DNA from: Nocardia rhizosphaerihabitans
GTDB lineage: Bacteria; Actinomycetota; Actinomycetes; Mycobacteriales; Mycobacteriaceae
Direction of reading: 5' to 3'
Length of the DNA: 64,000 nt
Assembly (NCBI RefSeq): GCF_014646295.1
Contig: NZ_BMNE01000006.1
Coordinates: 186,001-250,000 of the forward strand
Part shown: positions 41,852 to 49,217 of the stretch, one piece after another
Position numbering within the stretch: the stretch's first letter is position 1
How the letters are laid out: the number at the start of each line of letters is the position of its first letter
Position numbers and translations under genes: made by a program
The notes under the pieces: generated by a model
Told to the model about the DNA's origin: nothing
Databases searched by the model: none
Seen by the model: the letters and a program-made list of their open reading frames with translations, nothing else

Positions 41852-42511
41852 ATGAATGCCGCACCCGTCAGTCGCCGGGTCAGACCGGCGAAAGCCCCGC
41901 TCAGCCGCGAGGTGGTCATCGAGACCGGATTGCGCATCCTCGACACCGACGGCCTTGCCGCGCTGACCATGCGCCGGGTCGCTCAGGAACTCGACACCGG
42001 CGCCGCTTCGCTCTACGTCTACGTCGCCCATCGCGACGACCTGATGACCGGCATGCTCGACCACGTCCTGTCCACCGTCACCACGCCCAGCGGCGGTGAC
42101 TGGCGGCAGCGCCTGACCACCCTCGTCGAGAACGCGATCGAAGCGCTCGGCAGGCATGAAGGTCTCGCCCTGCACGCCTTCGCCCGGATCCCGGCCACCG
42201 AACACGCGCTCGGCCTGATCGAACACCTGCTCGCCCTGCTCCGCGAAGGCGGACTCGATCCGGCGACCGCCACCGGCGCCGTCGACCTGATCCACCGGCA
42301 CATCACGGCCGAAGCTGCCGAGCGGGCCGCCTGCAACCTCGCGGGCGGAAGCGAGTACATCACCGAGCGCTTCGCCGAACTGCCCGCCGAGCGGTATCCG
42401 ACCATCGTCGCGCTGCGGGCGCAGAGGCCGTCGAGCGGCGACGCCCGCGCCCGGTGGGCACTGCGCGCCCTGCTCGACGGCATCATCGCCACCCCGGTGG
42501 ACGCGCGGTGA
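41852..42511 (+). CDS. TetR-family regulator (TetR_C-type)
   Basis: A 219-residue TetR protein with LSREVVIETGLRILDTDGLAALTMRRVAQEL and the recognition helix region GAASLYVYVAHRDDLM, the version seen in tetracycline-repressor-like proteins. A -10 box TATGAT 6 bases before the ATG predicts a leaderless mRNA. Its stop overlaps the GTG of an acetyltransferase (GTGA), so both are one operon under likely self-control through the upstream palindrome. An antibiotic-type ligand is possible. Confidence 0.87.
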   Translation: MNAAPVSRRVRPAKAPLSREVVIETGLRILDTDGLAALTMRRVAQELDTGAASLYVYVAHRDDLMTGMLDHVLSTVTTPSGGDWRQRLTTLVENAIEALGRHEGLALHAFARIPATEHALGLIEHLLALLREGGLDPATATGAVDLIHRHITAEAAERAACNLAGGSEYITERFAELPAERYPTIVALRAQRPSSGDARARWALRALLDGIIATPVDAR

Positions 42512-43083
42512 CCGGCGTCGATCAGCCAGGGACCGCCGAGCGGCGCCGGGTGGTCGGCGGCCCGATCCGGCCCGCGAGCGAATCCGAGATCTCGGTGCTG
42601 CAGGAGATCGAGCAACGTGCCGGCGCGCCGTTCGCCGAGGTGGGCATGACCGCGGTCGCCGAGGACGACCCGCCGCAGGCCGACACCCTGCGCGAGTACA
42701 TCGCCGCCGAGCGCGCGTGGGTGTGGCCCGACGACACCGGCCGTCCGATCGGCTATCTGGTACTCGGCCTCGTCGACGGACAGCCGCACATCGACCAGGT
42801 GTCGGTCGACCCGGCCTACGCGGGCCTGCGCCTCGGCAAACGCCTGATCGACCACGCGGTCCGCTGGGCGAAAGACCGTGGGATGCACGAGATCACCCTC
42901 ACCACGTTCACCGAGGTGCCGTGGAACGGCCCGTACTACGAGCGGCTCGGCTTCACCTACATCCCCGCCGCCGACGAGACACCGGAGCTGCGGGCGATCC
43001 GCGCCGCCGAGATCGCCCACGGCCTCGACGAATGGCCCCGCGCCTGCATGCGTGCCGATCTGGGCTCCTGGGTGGACGGCTGA
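42508..43083 (+). CDS. GNAT-family N-acetyltransferase
   Basis: A 191-residue GNAT protein. The acetyl-CoA site is QVSVDPAYAGLRLGKRLIDHAVRWA (about residues 93-117), followed by the usual YYERLGF near 145. The acceptor is unknown. It starts inside the tetR stop, so the repressor presumably controls it; resistance or detoxification by acetylation fits that layout. A GC-rich 187-bp gap without recognisable features separates it from the convergent glpD. Confidence 0.85.
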   Translation: MTGVDQPGTAERRRVVGGPIRPASESEISVLQEIEQRAGAPFAEVGMTAVAEDDPPQADTLREYIAAERAWVWPDDTGRPIGYLVLGLVDGQPHIDQVSVDPAYAGLRLGKRLIDHAVRWAKDRGMHEITLTTFTEVPWNGPYYERLGFTYIPAADETPELRAIRAAEIAHGLDEWPRACMRADLGSWVDG

Positions 43084-43270
43084 CCGGCGGCTCGCCGCGC
43101 GGGGTCGCCGACCGGGCGGTCGTCGCGGTGCACGCGGCTCGATGGCTGGGGTGCGATGCCGCGGCGCGTCACTGGCGGGCGGTCGTGCGGTCGGCTACCG
43201 ACGACGGCCCGCGCCGCCGCGCGACGGGGTAGCGGCAGCGCGATCCGCCGTGCAGCCGCCACGGCCGCCG

Positions 43271-44818
43271 TCAGCTGCCGACGACGGCCCGGGCGAAGGC
43301 GGCTTCCGCGGCGGGAGTGGCGGCGGCGCGGTCGGACGGGACCAGGCCGATGCGGGAGCGGCGGTCGAGCAGGTCGTCGACGGTGAGGGCGCCCTCGTGG
43401 CTGATGGCGAAGTCGAATTCGGCGGCGGTGACGTCGATTCCGGGGGCGACCGGTTCGCGCAGGGCTGGGTCGGCCAGCCAGGCCGAGACGATCTGGCCTG
43501 CCTCGCTGCCGTAGCGCTCGATGAGGACCGGGGGTGCGTCGATGCGGTCGCGCGCCGCGCCCGCGACCGCGCCGACCAGGGGCAGGCGGGTCGTGCGGCA
43601 GTTCGACGCGGGCAGCGCGGCGTGGGCGACGGCGGCGTCGACGGCGTCCTGGGCCATCTGGCGGTAGGTGGTGAGCTTGCCGCCGACGACGGTGATCAGG
43701 CCGTCGGGGGAGGTGAGGACCGCGTGCTCGCGGGAGATGTCGGCGGTGCTGTCGTCGGCGGTCTTCAGCAGCGGGCGCAGCCCGGCGAAGCGGCCGCGGA
43801 TGTCGGCGCGGGTCAGCGGTTCGCGCAGCGCGGTGTTGATGGTGTCGAGCAGGAAGTCGATCTCGGCTTCGGTGGGCTGCGGCTCGTCCGGGATCGGGCC
43901 GGGCGCGTCCTCGTCGGTGAGACCGAGGTAGACGCGGCCGTGCGCGGCCGGGAGCGCGAAGACGAAGCGGCTGATGCTGCCGGGGACCGGCACCGTCAGC
44001 GCCGCGCTCAGGCCGCCGAACGCGGCGGCGTCGAACACCAGGTGGGTGCCGCGGCTCGGCCGCAGTTCGATGCTGTGGTCGACCTCGCCCGCCCACACGC
44101 CGGTCGCGTTGATCACCGCGCGGGCCCGCACGGTCAGCGCCTCGCCCGTGCGCGTGTCGCGCAGCTGGACCGAATCGCCGGTCGCGGCAACGGCTTCCAT
44201 GCGGGTGAGCACGGTCGCGCCCTCGGCGGCCGCGGTGCGGGCCAGGGCGACGACAAGGCGCGCGTCGTCGACGAGCTGACCGTCCCAGGCCTGCAGACCG
44301 CCGCGCAGCCCCTCGCGGCGCACGGTCGGAGCCAGCCGCAGTGCCTCGGCGGCGGCGACCCGGCGTGAGCGCGGCAGGGTGCCGGCGGAGGTGCGGGCGG
44401 CGATGCGCAGGGCGTCACCGGCGGCGAAACCCGCACGGATGAGCGAACTCTGGGCCGTCTTGATACCGGGCAGCAGCGGAACCAGCTGGGGGAGCGGGCG
44501 CACCAGGTGTGGCGCGGTGGTCCGCAGCATGATGCCGCGCTCGACCGCGCTCTCGTGCGCGATCCCGACCCGCCCGCTCGCCAGGTATCGCAGGCCGCCG
44601 TGCACCAGTTTCGAACTCCAGCGGCTGGTGCCGAACGCGAAGTCGGTGCGCTCGACCAGCAGGGTGCGCAATCCGCGTGCGGCCGCGTCGAGCGCGACAC
44701 CGGCGCCGGTCACGCCACCGCCGATCACCAGGACGTCGACTTCGGGCCGATCCCCCAGGGCGGTCAGGTCGGCGGCGCGGCGGGTCGCGTTGAGGGCGAA
44801 CTTCGAATCAGGAGTCAT
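43271..44818 (-). CDS. glpD: FAD-dependent glycerol-3-phosphate dehydrogenase
   Basis: A 515-residue GlpD oxidising glycerol-3-phosphate to dihydroxyacetone phosphate and passing electrons to quinone at the membrane. It has the FAD motif VIGGGVTGAGVALDAAARG (residues 31-49), then SSKLVHGGLRYLASG and a C-terminal domain with DGLITVVGGKLTTYR. The ATG follows AAGGA and overlaps the end of the TetR gene by 11 bases. Gene order (glpD, tetR, flavoenzyme, lipid kinase) equals M. tuberculosis Rv2249c-Rv2252. Confidence 0.92.
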   Translation of the reverse strand: MTPDSKFALNATRRAADLTALGDRPEVDVLVIGGGVTGAGVALDAAARGLRTLLVERTDFAFGTSRWSSKLVHGGLRYLASGRVGIAHESAVERGIMLRTTAPHLVRPLPQLVPLLPGIKTAQSSLIRAGFAAGDALRIAARTSAGTLPRSRRVAAAEALRLAPTVRREGLRGGLQAWDGQLVDDARLVVALARTAAAEGATVLTRMEAVAATGDSVQLRDTRTGEALTVRARAVINATGVWAGEVDHSIELRPSRGTHLVFDAAAFGGLSAALTVPVPGSISRFVFALPAAHGRVYLGLTDEDAPGPIPDEPQPTEAEIDFLLDTINTALREPLTRADIRGRFAGLRPLLKTADDSTADISREHAVLTSPDGLITVVGGKLTTYRQMAQDAVDAAVAHAALPASNCRTTRLPLVGAVAGAARDRIDAPPVLIERYGSEAGQIVSAWLADPALREPVAPGIDVTAAEFDFAISHEGALTVDDLLDRRSRIGLVPSDRAAATPAAEAAFARAVVGS

Positions 44819-45428
44819 CACAGTCCTTCTCGCGTGGCGGGAGCAGGTAACCCTCGATCGCCCTCGACAACTCCGCGTCGAACTGCGCACCGGCCAGCAG
44901 CCGCTCCACCGTGCCCGCGGACTGCACCGCGGACTGGGTGATGAGCAGCAGCATGGCCGCCATCTGCTCGGCATCGCCCGCGCGGATCGATCCGTCTTCG
45001 TGGCCGAGCCGGATCTCTGCCGCGAACAGCTCGATCAGCGTGCGCTGGTTGCGCCCCAGCCGTCCGAACACATAGGTCAGCATCAGATCGGTGTCGGTGC
45101 GGAAGATCTTGGCGAACACCGCGTTCGCCCGGATCGCCGCGGCACCGGCGACGATGCCACGGACCAGCCGGTCCCGGCCGAGGCCGACATCGGGCATGGT
45201 CTCGCCGACGATCGTGCGTAACTCGCGCACGAGCAGTTCGGCGATCAGCGACCCGGTGTCGGGCCAGCGCCGGTACACCGTCGGCCTGCTGACCCCGGCG
45301 CGGCGCGCCACTTCGGTGAGAGTGGTGCGACGGACACCGAAGTCGACGACGCAGGCTCGCGTGGCATCGAGAATCGCCACGTCGGTGGGCGAGAGTTGCT
45401 CGTCCGCGTTGGTCGCGATGTCGATCAT
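44808..45428 (-). CDS. TetR-family regulator of the glycerolipid module
   Basis: A 206-residue TetR protein: helix-turn-helix LTEVARRAGVSRPTVYRRWPDTGSL (about 38-62) and a C-terminal ligand domain. It is co-transcribed with glpD, which overlaps its end, and is divergent from the alkyl-DHAP-synthase-like gene. A symmetrical 33-bp operator lies at that gene's promoter. The likely ligand is an acyl or lipid intermediate, but this is inference. It corresponds in position to Rv2250c. Confidence 0.87.
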   Translation of the reverse strand: MIDIATNADEQLSPTDVAILDATRACVVDFGVRRTTLTEVARRAGVSRPTVYRRWPDTGSLIAELLVRELRTIVGETMPDVGLGRDRLVRGIVAGAAAIRANAVFAKIFRTDTDLMLTYVFGRLGRNQRTLIELFAAEIRLGHEDGSIRAGDAEQMAAMLLLITQSAVQSAGTVERLLAGAQFDAELSRAIEGYLLPPREKDCDDS

Positions 45429-45541
45429 CGTGCTTCACCCCGGTGTGTTCGGCGGCGCCGGATCCGGCGCCGTGGTCGAGCTGGCAACGCTCAAGGGTAT
45501 CGAGCGGACCAGCGGGGTCGGTGTCGTGAATGCGGGGCAGT

Positions 45542-45565
45542 GACATCCGACAGCGGCCGGATGTC
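45542..45565. repeat. 8-bp inverted repeat in the tetR-flavoenzyme gap
   Basis: GACATCCG and CGGATGTC are perfect inverted arms around 8 bases (ACAGCGGC). It is separate from the 33-bp operator 22 bp further right and may be a second binding site. Confidence 0.45.
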
Positions 45566-45587
45566 GACTCGAGGACATATCGTACTG

Positions 45588-45620
45588 GTTACTGCTTGAC
45601 ACTATATGTCAGAATGTAAC
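45588..45620. promoter_or_regulatory. Symmetrical 33-bp operator of the flavoenzyme-kinase operon
   Basis: Nested inverted repeats centre on 45604: outer GTTAC/GTAAC and inner TGACA/TGTCA around CTATA. The site ends 2 bp before the flavoenzyme ATG and covers its promoter, including CAGAAT at 45610-45615, so binding of the divergent TetR would block transcription. Confidence 0.68.
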
Positions 45621-45622
45621 GC

Positions 45623-47251
45623 ATGGTCGAGACGCAACCCGAAAATTCCGGTGCCACCACCCTGCAGCCGAGTATGGTGTGGGACGCCTGGGGTGTCCCC
45701 GCTGGACACCAGCCCCTGTCGGCGCAGATCCGCGGCCTGCTCGCGCAGGTGTTCGGTATCTCGGGCGAGCCGGTGGCGCGTCGCGACGAGGGCGACGTGC
45801 CGCTGCGCCCCTCCACTCTCACGGCCGGCGATCGGGCCGGACTCACGGCCATCGTGGGTGACGAACATCTCAGCACCGACGATGTCGTCCGGCTGCGCCA
45901 CGCGGGCGGCAAGAGCACCCCGGATCTGCTGCGCCGCCGGGCCGACGGCCCGCAGGACGCGCCCGACGCGATCCTCTTCCCCGCCGATCACGCCCAGGTC
46001 CTGGCCCTGCTGGCCTACTGCTCCGAGCACGGGATCGCCGTCGTCCCGTTCGGCGGCGGCACCAGCGTGGTCGGCGGGGTCGATCCGGTGCGCGGGCAGT
46101 TCGCGACCGTCGTCGCGCTGGATCTGCGCAGGCTCGACACCGTCACCGGGGTCGACCCGGTGAGCGGCCTGGCGACCTTGGGCGCCGGTCTCACCGGACC
46201 GCGGGCGGAGGCACTGCTCGGCGAGCACGGGCTCTCGCTCGGGCACTTCCCGCAGAGCTTCGAGTTCGCGACCATCGGCGGGTTCGCCGCGACCAGATCG
46301 TCGGGTCAGGCCTCGGCGGGCTACGGCCGATTCGACGACATGGTCGAGCGACTGGTCGTCGCCACCCCGCAGGGCACCGTCGAGCTCGGCCGGGCGCCTG
46401 CCTCGGCCGCCGGGCCGGACCTGCGTGAGCTGTTCGTTGGCTCCGAGGGCACCCTCGGCATCATCACCTCGGTGACGCTGCGCGTGCACCCGATCCCGGA
46501 AACCACTGCCTACCAGGCCTGGTCGTTCCCCGACTTCGCCACCGGCGCGGCCGCGCTGCGCTCGCTGGTGCAGACCGGCGCGGCACCGACGGTGCTGCGG
46601 CTGTCCGACGAAGCCGAGACCGGGCTGAACCTGGCCCGCTCCGGTGACGTCGGTGGCGCCCCGGTCACGGGCTGTCTGGCCATCACCACCTACGAGGGCA
46701 CCGAGGAGCACGTCGCCGCCCGCGCGCTGGAGGCGAGCGGACTGCTGACCGCCGCCGGCGGCACCGCGCTCGGCGACGCACCCGCCCAGCAGTGGGAGCA
46801 CGGCCGCTTCGCCGCGCCATACCTGCGGGACGCGCTGCTCGACGTCGGTGTGCTGTGCGAGACCCTGGAGACCGCGACCACCTGGGCGAATCTGTCGAAC
46901 CTGAAGACCAAGGTCACCGGCGCGCTGATGGATTCGCTGGGCGCGCAGGGCACGCCCGCGCTGGTGATGTGCCATATCTCGCACACCTATCCGACCGGCG
47001 CCTCGCTGTACTTCACGATCGTCGCCAAGCAACTCGACGACCCGATCGCGCAGTGGCATATCGCCAAGTCCGCGGTCGGTGACGCGATCATCGCCGCGGG
47101 CGGCACCATCACCCACCACCACGCCGTCGGCGCCGACCACCGTCCGTGGATGTCGGCCGAGGTCGGCGACCTGGGCGTTCGCGTGTTGCGCGCGGTAAAA
47201 CGCGAACTCGACCCCGCCGGGGTGCTCAATCCTGGAAAGCTGGTGCCGTGA
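45623..47251 (+). CDS. FAD-linked oxidase of the alkyl-dihydroxyacetonephosphate synthase type
   Basis: A 542-residue VAO/PCMH flavoprotein. The FAD domain has VVPFGGGTSVVGGV (about 140-153), GASLGHFPQSFEFATIGGF-like region near 210 and FVGSEGTLGIITSVTLRV near 271. The C-terminal half matches AGPS-like enzymes, which exchange the acyl group of acyl-DHAP for a fatty alcohol, giving an ether lipid. Activity on acyl-DHAP is not proven for bacterial members. Neighbouring glpD makes DHAP and the next gene encodes a lipid kinase, whose GTG overlaps this stop. Position equals Rv2251. Confidence 0.85.
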   Translation: MVETQPENSGATTLQPSMVWDAWGVPAGHQPLSAQIRGLLAQVFGISGEPVARRDEGDVPLRPSTLTAGDRAGLTAIVGDEHLSTDDVVRLRHAGGKSTPDLLRRRADGPQDAPDAILFPADHAQVLALLAYCSEHGIAVVPFGGGTSVVGGVDPVRGQFATVVALDLRRLDTVTGVDPVSGLATLGAGLTGPRAEALLGEHGLSLGHFPQSFEFATIGGFAATRSSGQASAGYGRFDDMVERLVVATPQGTVELGRAPASAAGPDLRELFVGSEGTLGIITSVTLRVHPIPETTAYQAWSFPDFATGAAALRSLVQTGAAPTVLRLSDEAETGLNLARSGDVGGAPVTGCLAITTYEGTEEHVAARALEASGLLTAAGGTALGDAPAQQWEHGRFAAPYLRDALLDVGVLCETLETATTWANLSNLKTKVTGALMDSLGAQGTPALVMCHISHTYPTGASLYFTIVAKQLDDPIAQWHIAKSAVGDAIIAAGGTITHHHAVGADHRPWMSAEVGDLGVRVLRAVKRELDPAGVLNPGKLVP

Positions 47252-48198
47252 GCGAACTTTCGGTGCGGCGGGTGCTCGTCGTCACGAATCCGCATTCGGG
47301 TGCGGGGCGGGGTGACGGCGTCGCCGAGGCGGTGCTGGAGCGGCTGCTGGCCCAGGGTGTCGAGGTGGCCGAGGTGCGGGCGCCCAGCGCGGCCGAATCG
47401 GTCGAGCAGGTCAGGGCGGCCGTCCAGAGCGAGCTCCGGCGGCCCGACGCGGTGATCTGCGTCGGCGGCGACGGGCTGATGAACGTGCTGCTGGCCGCGG
47501 TCGCGCACAGCACCGTGCCGCTGGGCCTGGTCCCCGCGGGTACCGGCAACGACCTGGCCAGGGAGCTCGGCATCCCGACCGGCGATCCGCACGCGGCCAC
47601 CGACATCGTGCTGCGCGGGCGGGTCCGCCACATCGACCTCGGCCGGATCGAGTCGACGTATGCGACACCCACCTGGTTCGCGACCGTCGTCGGCACCGGC
47701 TTCGACGCGCGGGTCACCTTGCGCGCCAACAAGATGCGTTACCCGCGCGGTCCGCTGCGCTACACCGTGGCCGCGGTGGCCGAGCTGATGCGTGGCTACA
47801 CACTGCCGTTCACCATCGAGCTGTCGGGCCTCGCGCCCGGCGCGCTCGACAACCCCGACGGCGAACAGGCGGTGGTCCACACCGATGCCGTGATGGCCCC
47901 GATCGGCAACACCCGCACCTACGGCGGCGGCATGCTGGTCTGCCCGGAGGCGCTCGCCGACGACGGCTACCTCGACATCACCGTGGTCGGCGCGGTCTCC
48001 CGGCTCGAGATGGCGCGGCTGCTGCCCGCCCTGTCGGCGGGCAAGCGCATCGACCACCCGTCGACCAAGCGCTACCGCGCCCGGCGCATCACCGTCACCG
48101 CCGACGGCGGCTACGCCACGGCCGACGGCGAACCCGCGGGGATGCTGCCGGTCACCGTGCAGGCGATGCCGGGCGCGCTGACGGTGCTGGTGCCGTAG
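47248..48198 (+). CDS. Diacylglycerol kinase-family lipid kinase
   Basis: A 316-residue DagK/YegS-type lipid kinase. The nucleotide site is CVGGDGLMNVLLAA (about 71-84) and the acidic-lipid kinase motif PAGTGNDLARELG is near 95-107; TADGEPAG occurs near the C-terminus. It phosphorylates diacylglycerol or another lipid alcohol with ATP at the membrane. In M. tuberculosis the homologue Rv2252 feeds phosphatidylinositol-mannoside synthesis. GTG 47248 overlaps the flavoenzyme TGA, so the two are translationally coupled and share its operator. Confidence 0.9.
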   Translation: MSELSVRRVLVVTNPHSGAGRGDGVAEAVLERLLAQGVEVAEVRAPSAAESVEQVRAAVQSELRRPDAVICVGGDGLMNVLLAAVAHSTVPLGLVPAGTGNDLARELGIPTGDPHAATDIVLRGRVRHIDLGRIESTYATPTWFATVVGTGFDARVTLRANKMRYPRGPLRYTVAAVAELMRGYTLPFTIELSGLAPGALDNPDGEQAVVHTDAVMAPIGNTRTYGGGMLVCPEALADDGYLDITVVGAVSRLEMARLLPALSAGKRIDHPSTKRYRARRITVTADGGYATADGEPAGMLPVTVQAMPGALTVLVP

Positions 48199-48209
48199 GC
48201 CGGGAGTGC

Positions 48210-48905
48210 TCAGGCGGCGTCGAAGGTGATGCGGGTGACGGCGCTGAGGGTCGGCCGGTCGACGATCACCACCGACGCCGACTCCAACGGCGCCGGGTCC
48301 GTCGGCACCGAACCGCGCGCACCCAGGGACTGCATCATCCGCTCCCATCGGCGGCAGTGCGCGGAGAACGCCACGCTGTTGACCCGCCTGCCCCGGGTGA
48401 CCTGACCGTGCCTGGCCTGCGTCGGCGGCACGTCGATCAGCACCATGTGCAGTTCACGGCGTCCGGCCTGCGCCCAGCGGGCGATCATCCGGCGGCTCCA
48501 GGCGAAGGTCGCGCAGTCGTGGATCGCCACCGGCCCGTCGGCGGTGCGCAGCGCCTCGCGAATCGCGCGGTAGTGCGCCAGGTGCACCAGCGGCCGCCAC
48601 AGCGGATACGGCAGCAGGCCGAGCCGGTGCCGCAGCCGGTTGCGGGTGTGATTCGAATCGAGCACCAGCGCACCCGATGCCGTGCGCACCGGCTCCTCGG
48701 CGTCGGGGCCCGCGGCGAAGAAGCGGTGTAGCGCAGTGGATTTGCCCGCGCCGGGCACCCCGGCGAAGACCAGCACGCTGGTGGCGGGGTAGTGGAGCTG
48801 GTCGACTTCGCCCGCGCGTAGGTCCACCAGCGCGTGGGGAGCGATGATCCGCGGCGGCGCGGATCGGGGCGGGGGAGTCGCGGCGGAATCGAGCGGGGGC
48901 GTCAC
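48210..48905 (-). CDS. P-loop ATP-binding protein (AAA_33/zeta-kinase-like)
   Basis: A 231-residue soluble P-loop protein. Walker A is FAGVPGAGKST (about residues 46-56); AIHDCATFAWSRRMIARWA and a late RGRRVNSVAFSAHCRRWE follow, as in small AAA_33 kinases that phosphorylate small molecules or nucleic acids. No partner or substrate is evident. The GTG at 48905 is chosen by the start of the conserved part. It converges on the lipid-kinase gene (11 bp apart) and is divergent from valS. Confidence 0.75.
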   Translation of the reverse strand: MTPPLDSAATPPPRSAPPRIIAPHALVDLRAGEVDQLHYPATSVLVFAGVPGAGKSTALHRFFAAGPDAEEPVRTASGALVLDSNHTRNRLRHRLGLLPYPLWRPLVHLAHYRAIREALRTADGPVAIHDCATFAWSRRMIARWAQAGRRELHMVLIDVPPTQARHGQVTRGRRVNSVAFSAHCRRWERMMQSLGARGSVPTDPAPLESASVVIVDRPTLSAVTRITFDAA

Positions 48906-49087
48906 CCTCTCCAGACTCCGGGAAAACGGACAATTCGGCAATCGGGAATTACCCGGATGTTCGGCGGACACGACTGGCTCACAACAACTTCCGCGTGTCG
49001 TTGTGCCCAGGTGACAAATAGTCGCCCGGCGGTGGGGGCGAAGCTGAGAATTGCCTATGGATCCCCCGGGCCGTGGTGAATCGCCGG

Positions 49088-49154
49088 TAGTATCACAGGG
49101 GTAGACGGAGTCTTCGGTGTCCCTCATCCACCGAAGATTCCGTCTCTGTTTTTT
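49088..49154 (+). ncRNA. Promoter-proximal intrinsic terminator: candidate small RNA or attenuator before valS
   Basis: A -10 box TAGTAT (49088-49093) is followed almost at once by a 17-pair hairpin with one mismatch (49103-49119 / 49129-49145, 9-nt loop) and a TTTTTT tract (49149-49154). A transcript starting near 49100 would be about 55 nt, almost only the hairpin. It lies between divergent genes, so neither needs a terminator here. valS has its own leaderless promoter (TAGGAT 49206-49211). Confidence 0.55.
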
Positions 49155-49217
49155 CGGCGCTGCCGTGCTGTGGCGGGGGGCGTCAATTGCTTTGCCGGGG
49201 CCCCTTAGGATTGGTGG

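Noticed and set aside
43084..43270. Extra small gene between the GNAT and glpD genes
   Set aside because: The plus-strand frame there is only the run-on of a shadow frame, rich in Arg and without a start signal; nothing else is visible in this GC-rich gap.
49080..49217. T-box riboswitch controlling valS
   Set aside because: No T-box sequence, specifier loop or antiterminator is visible, and valS has its own leaderless promoter downstream of the hairpin.
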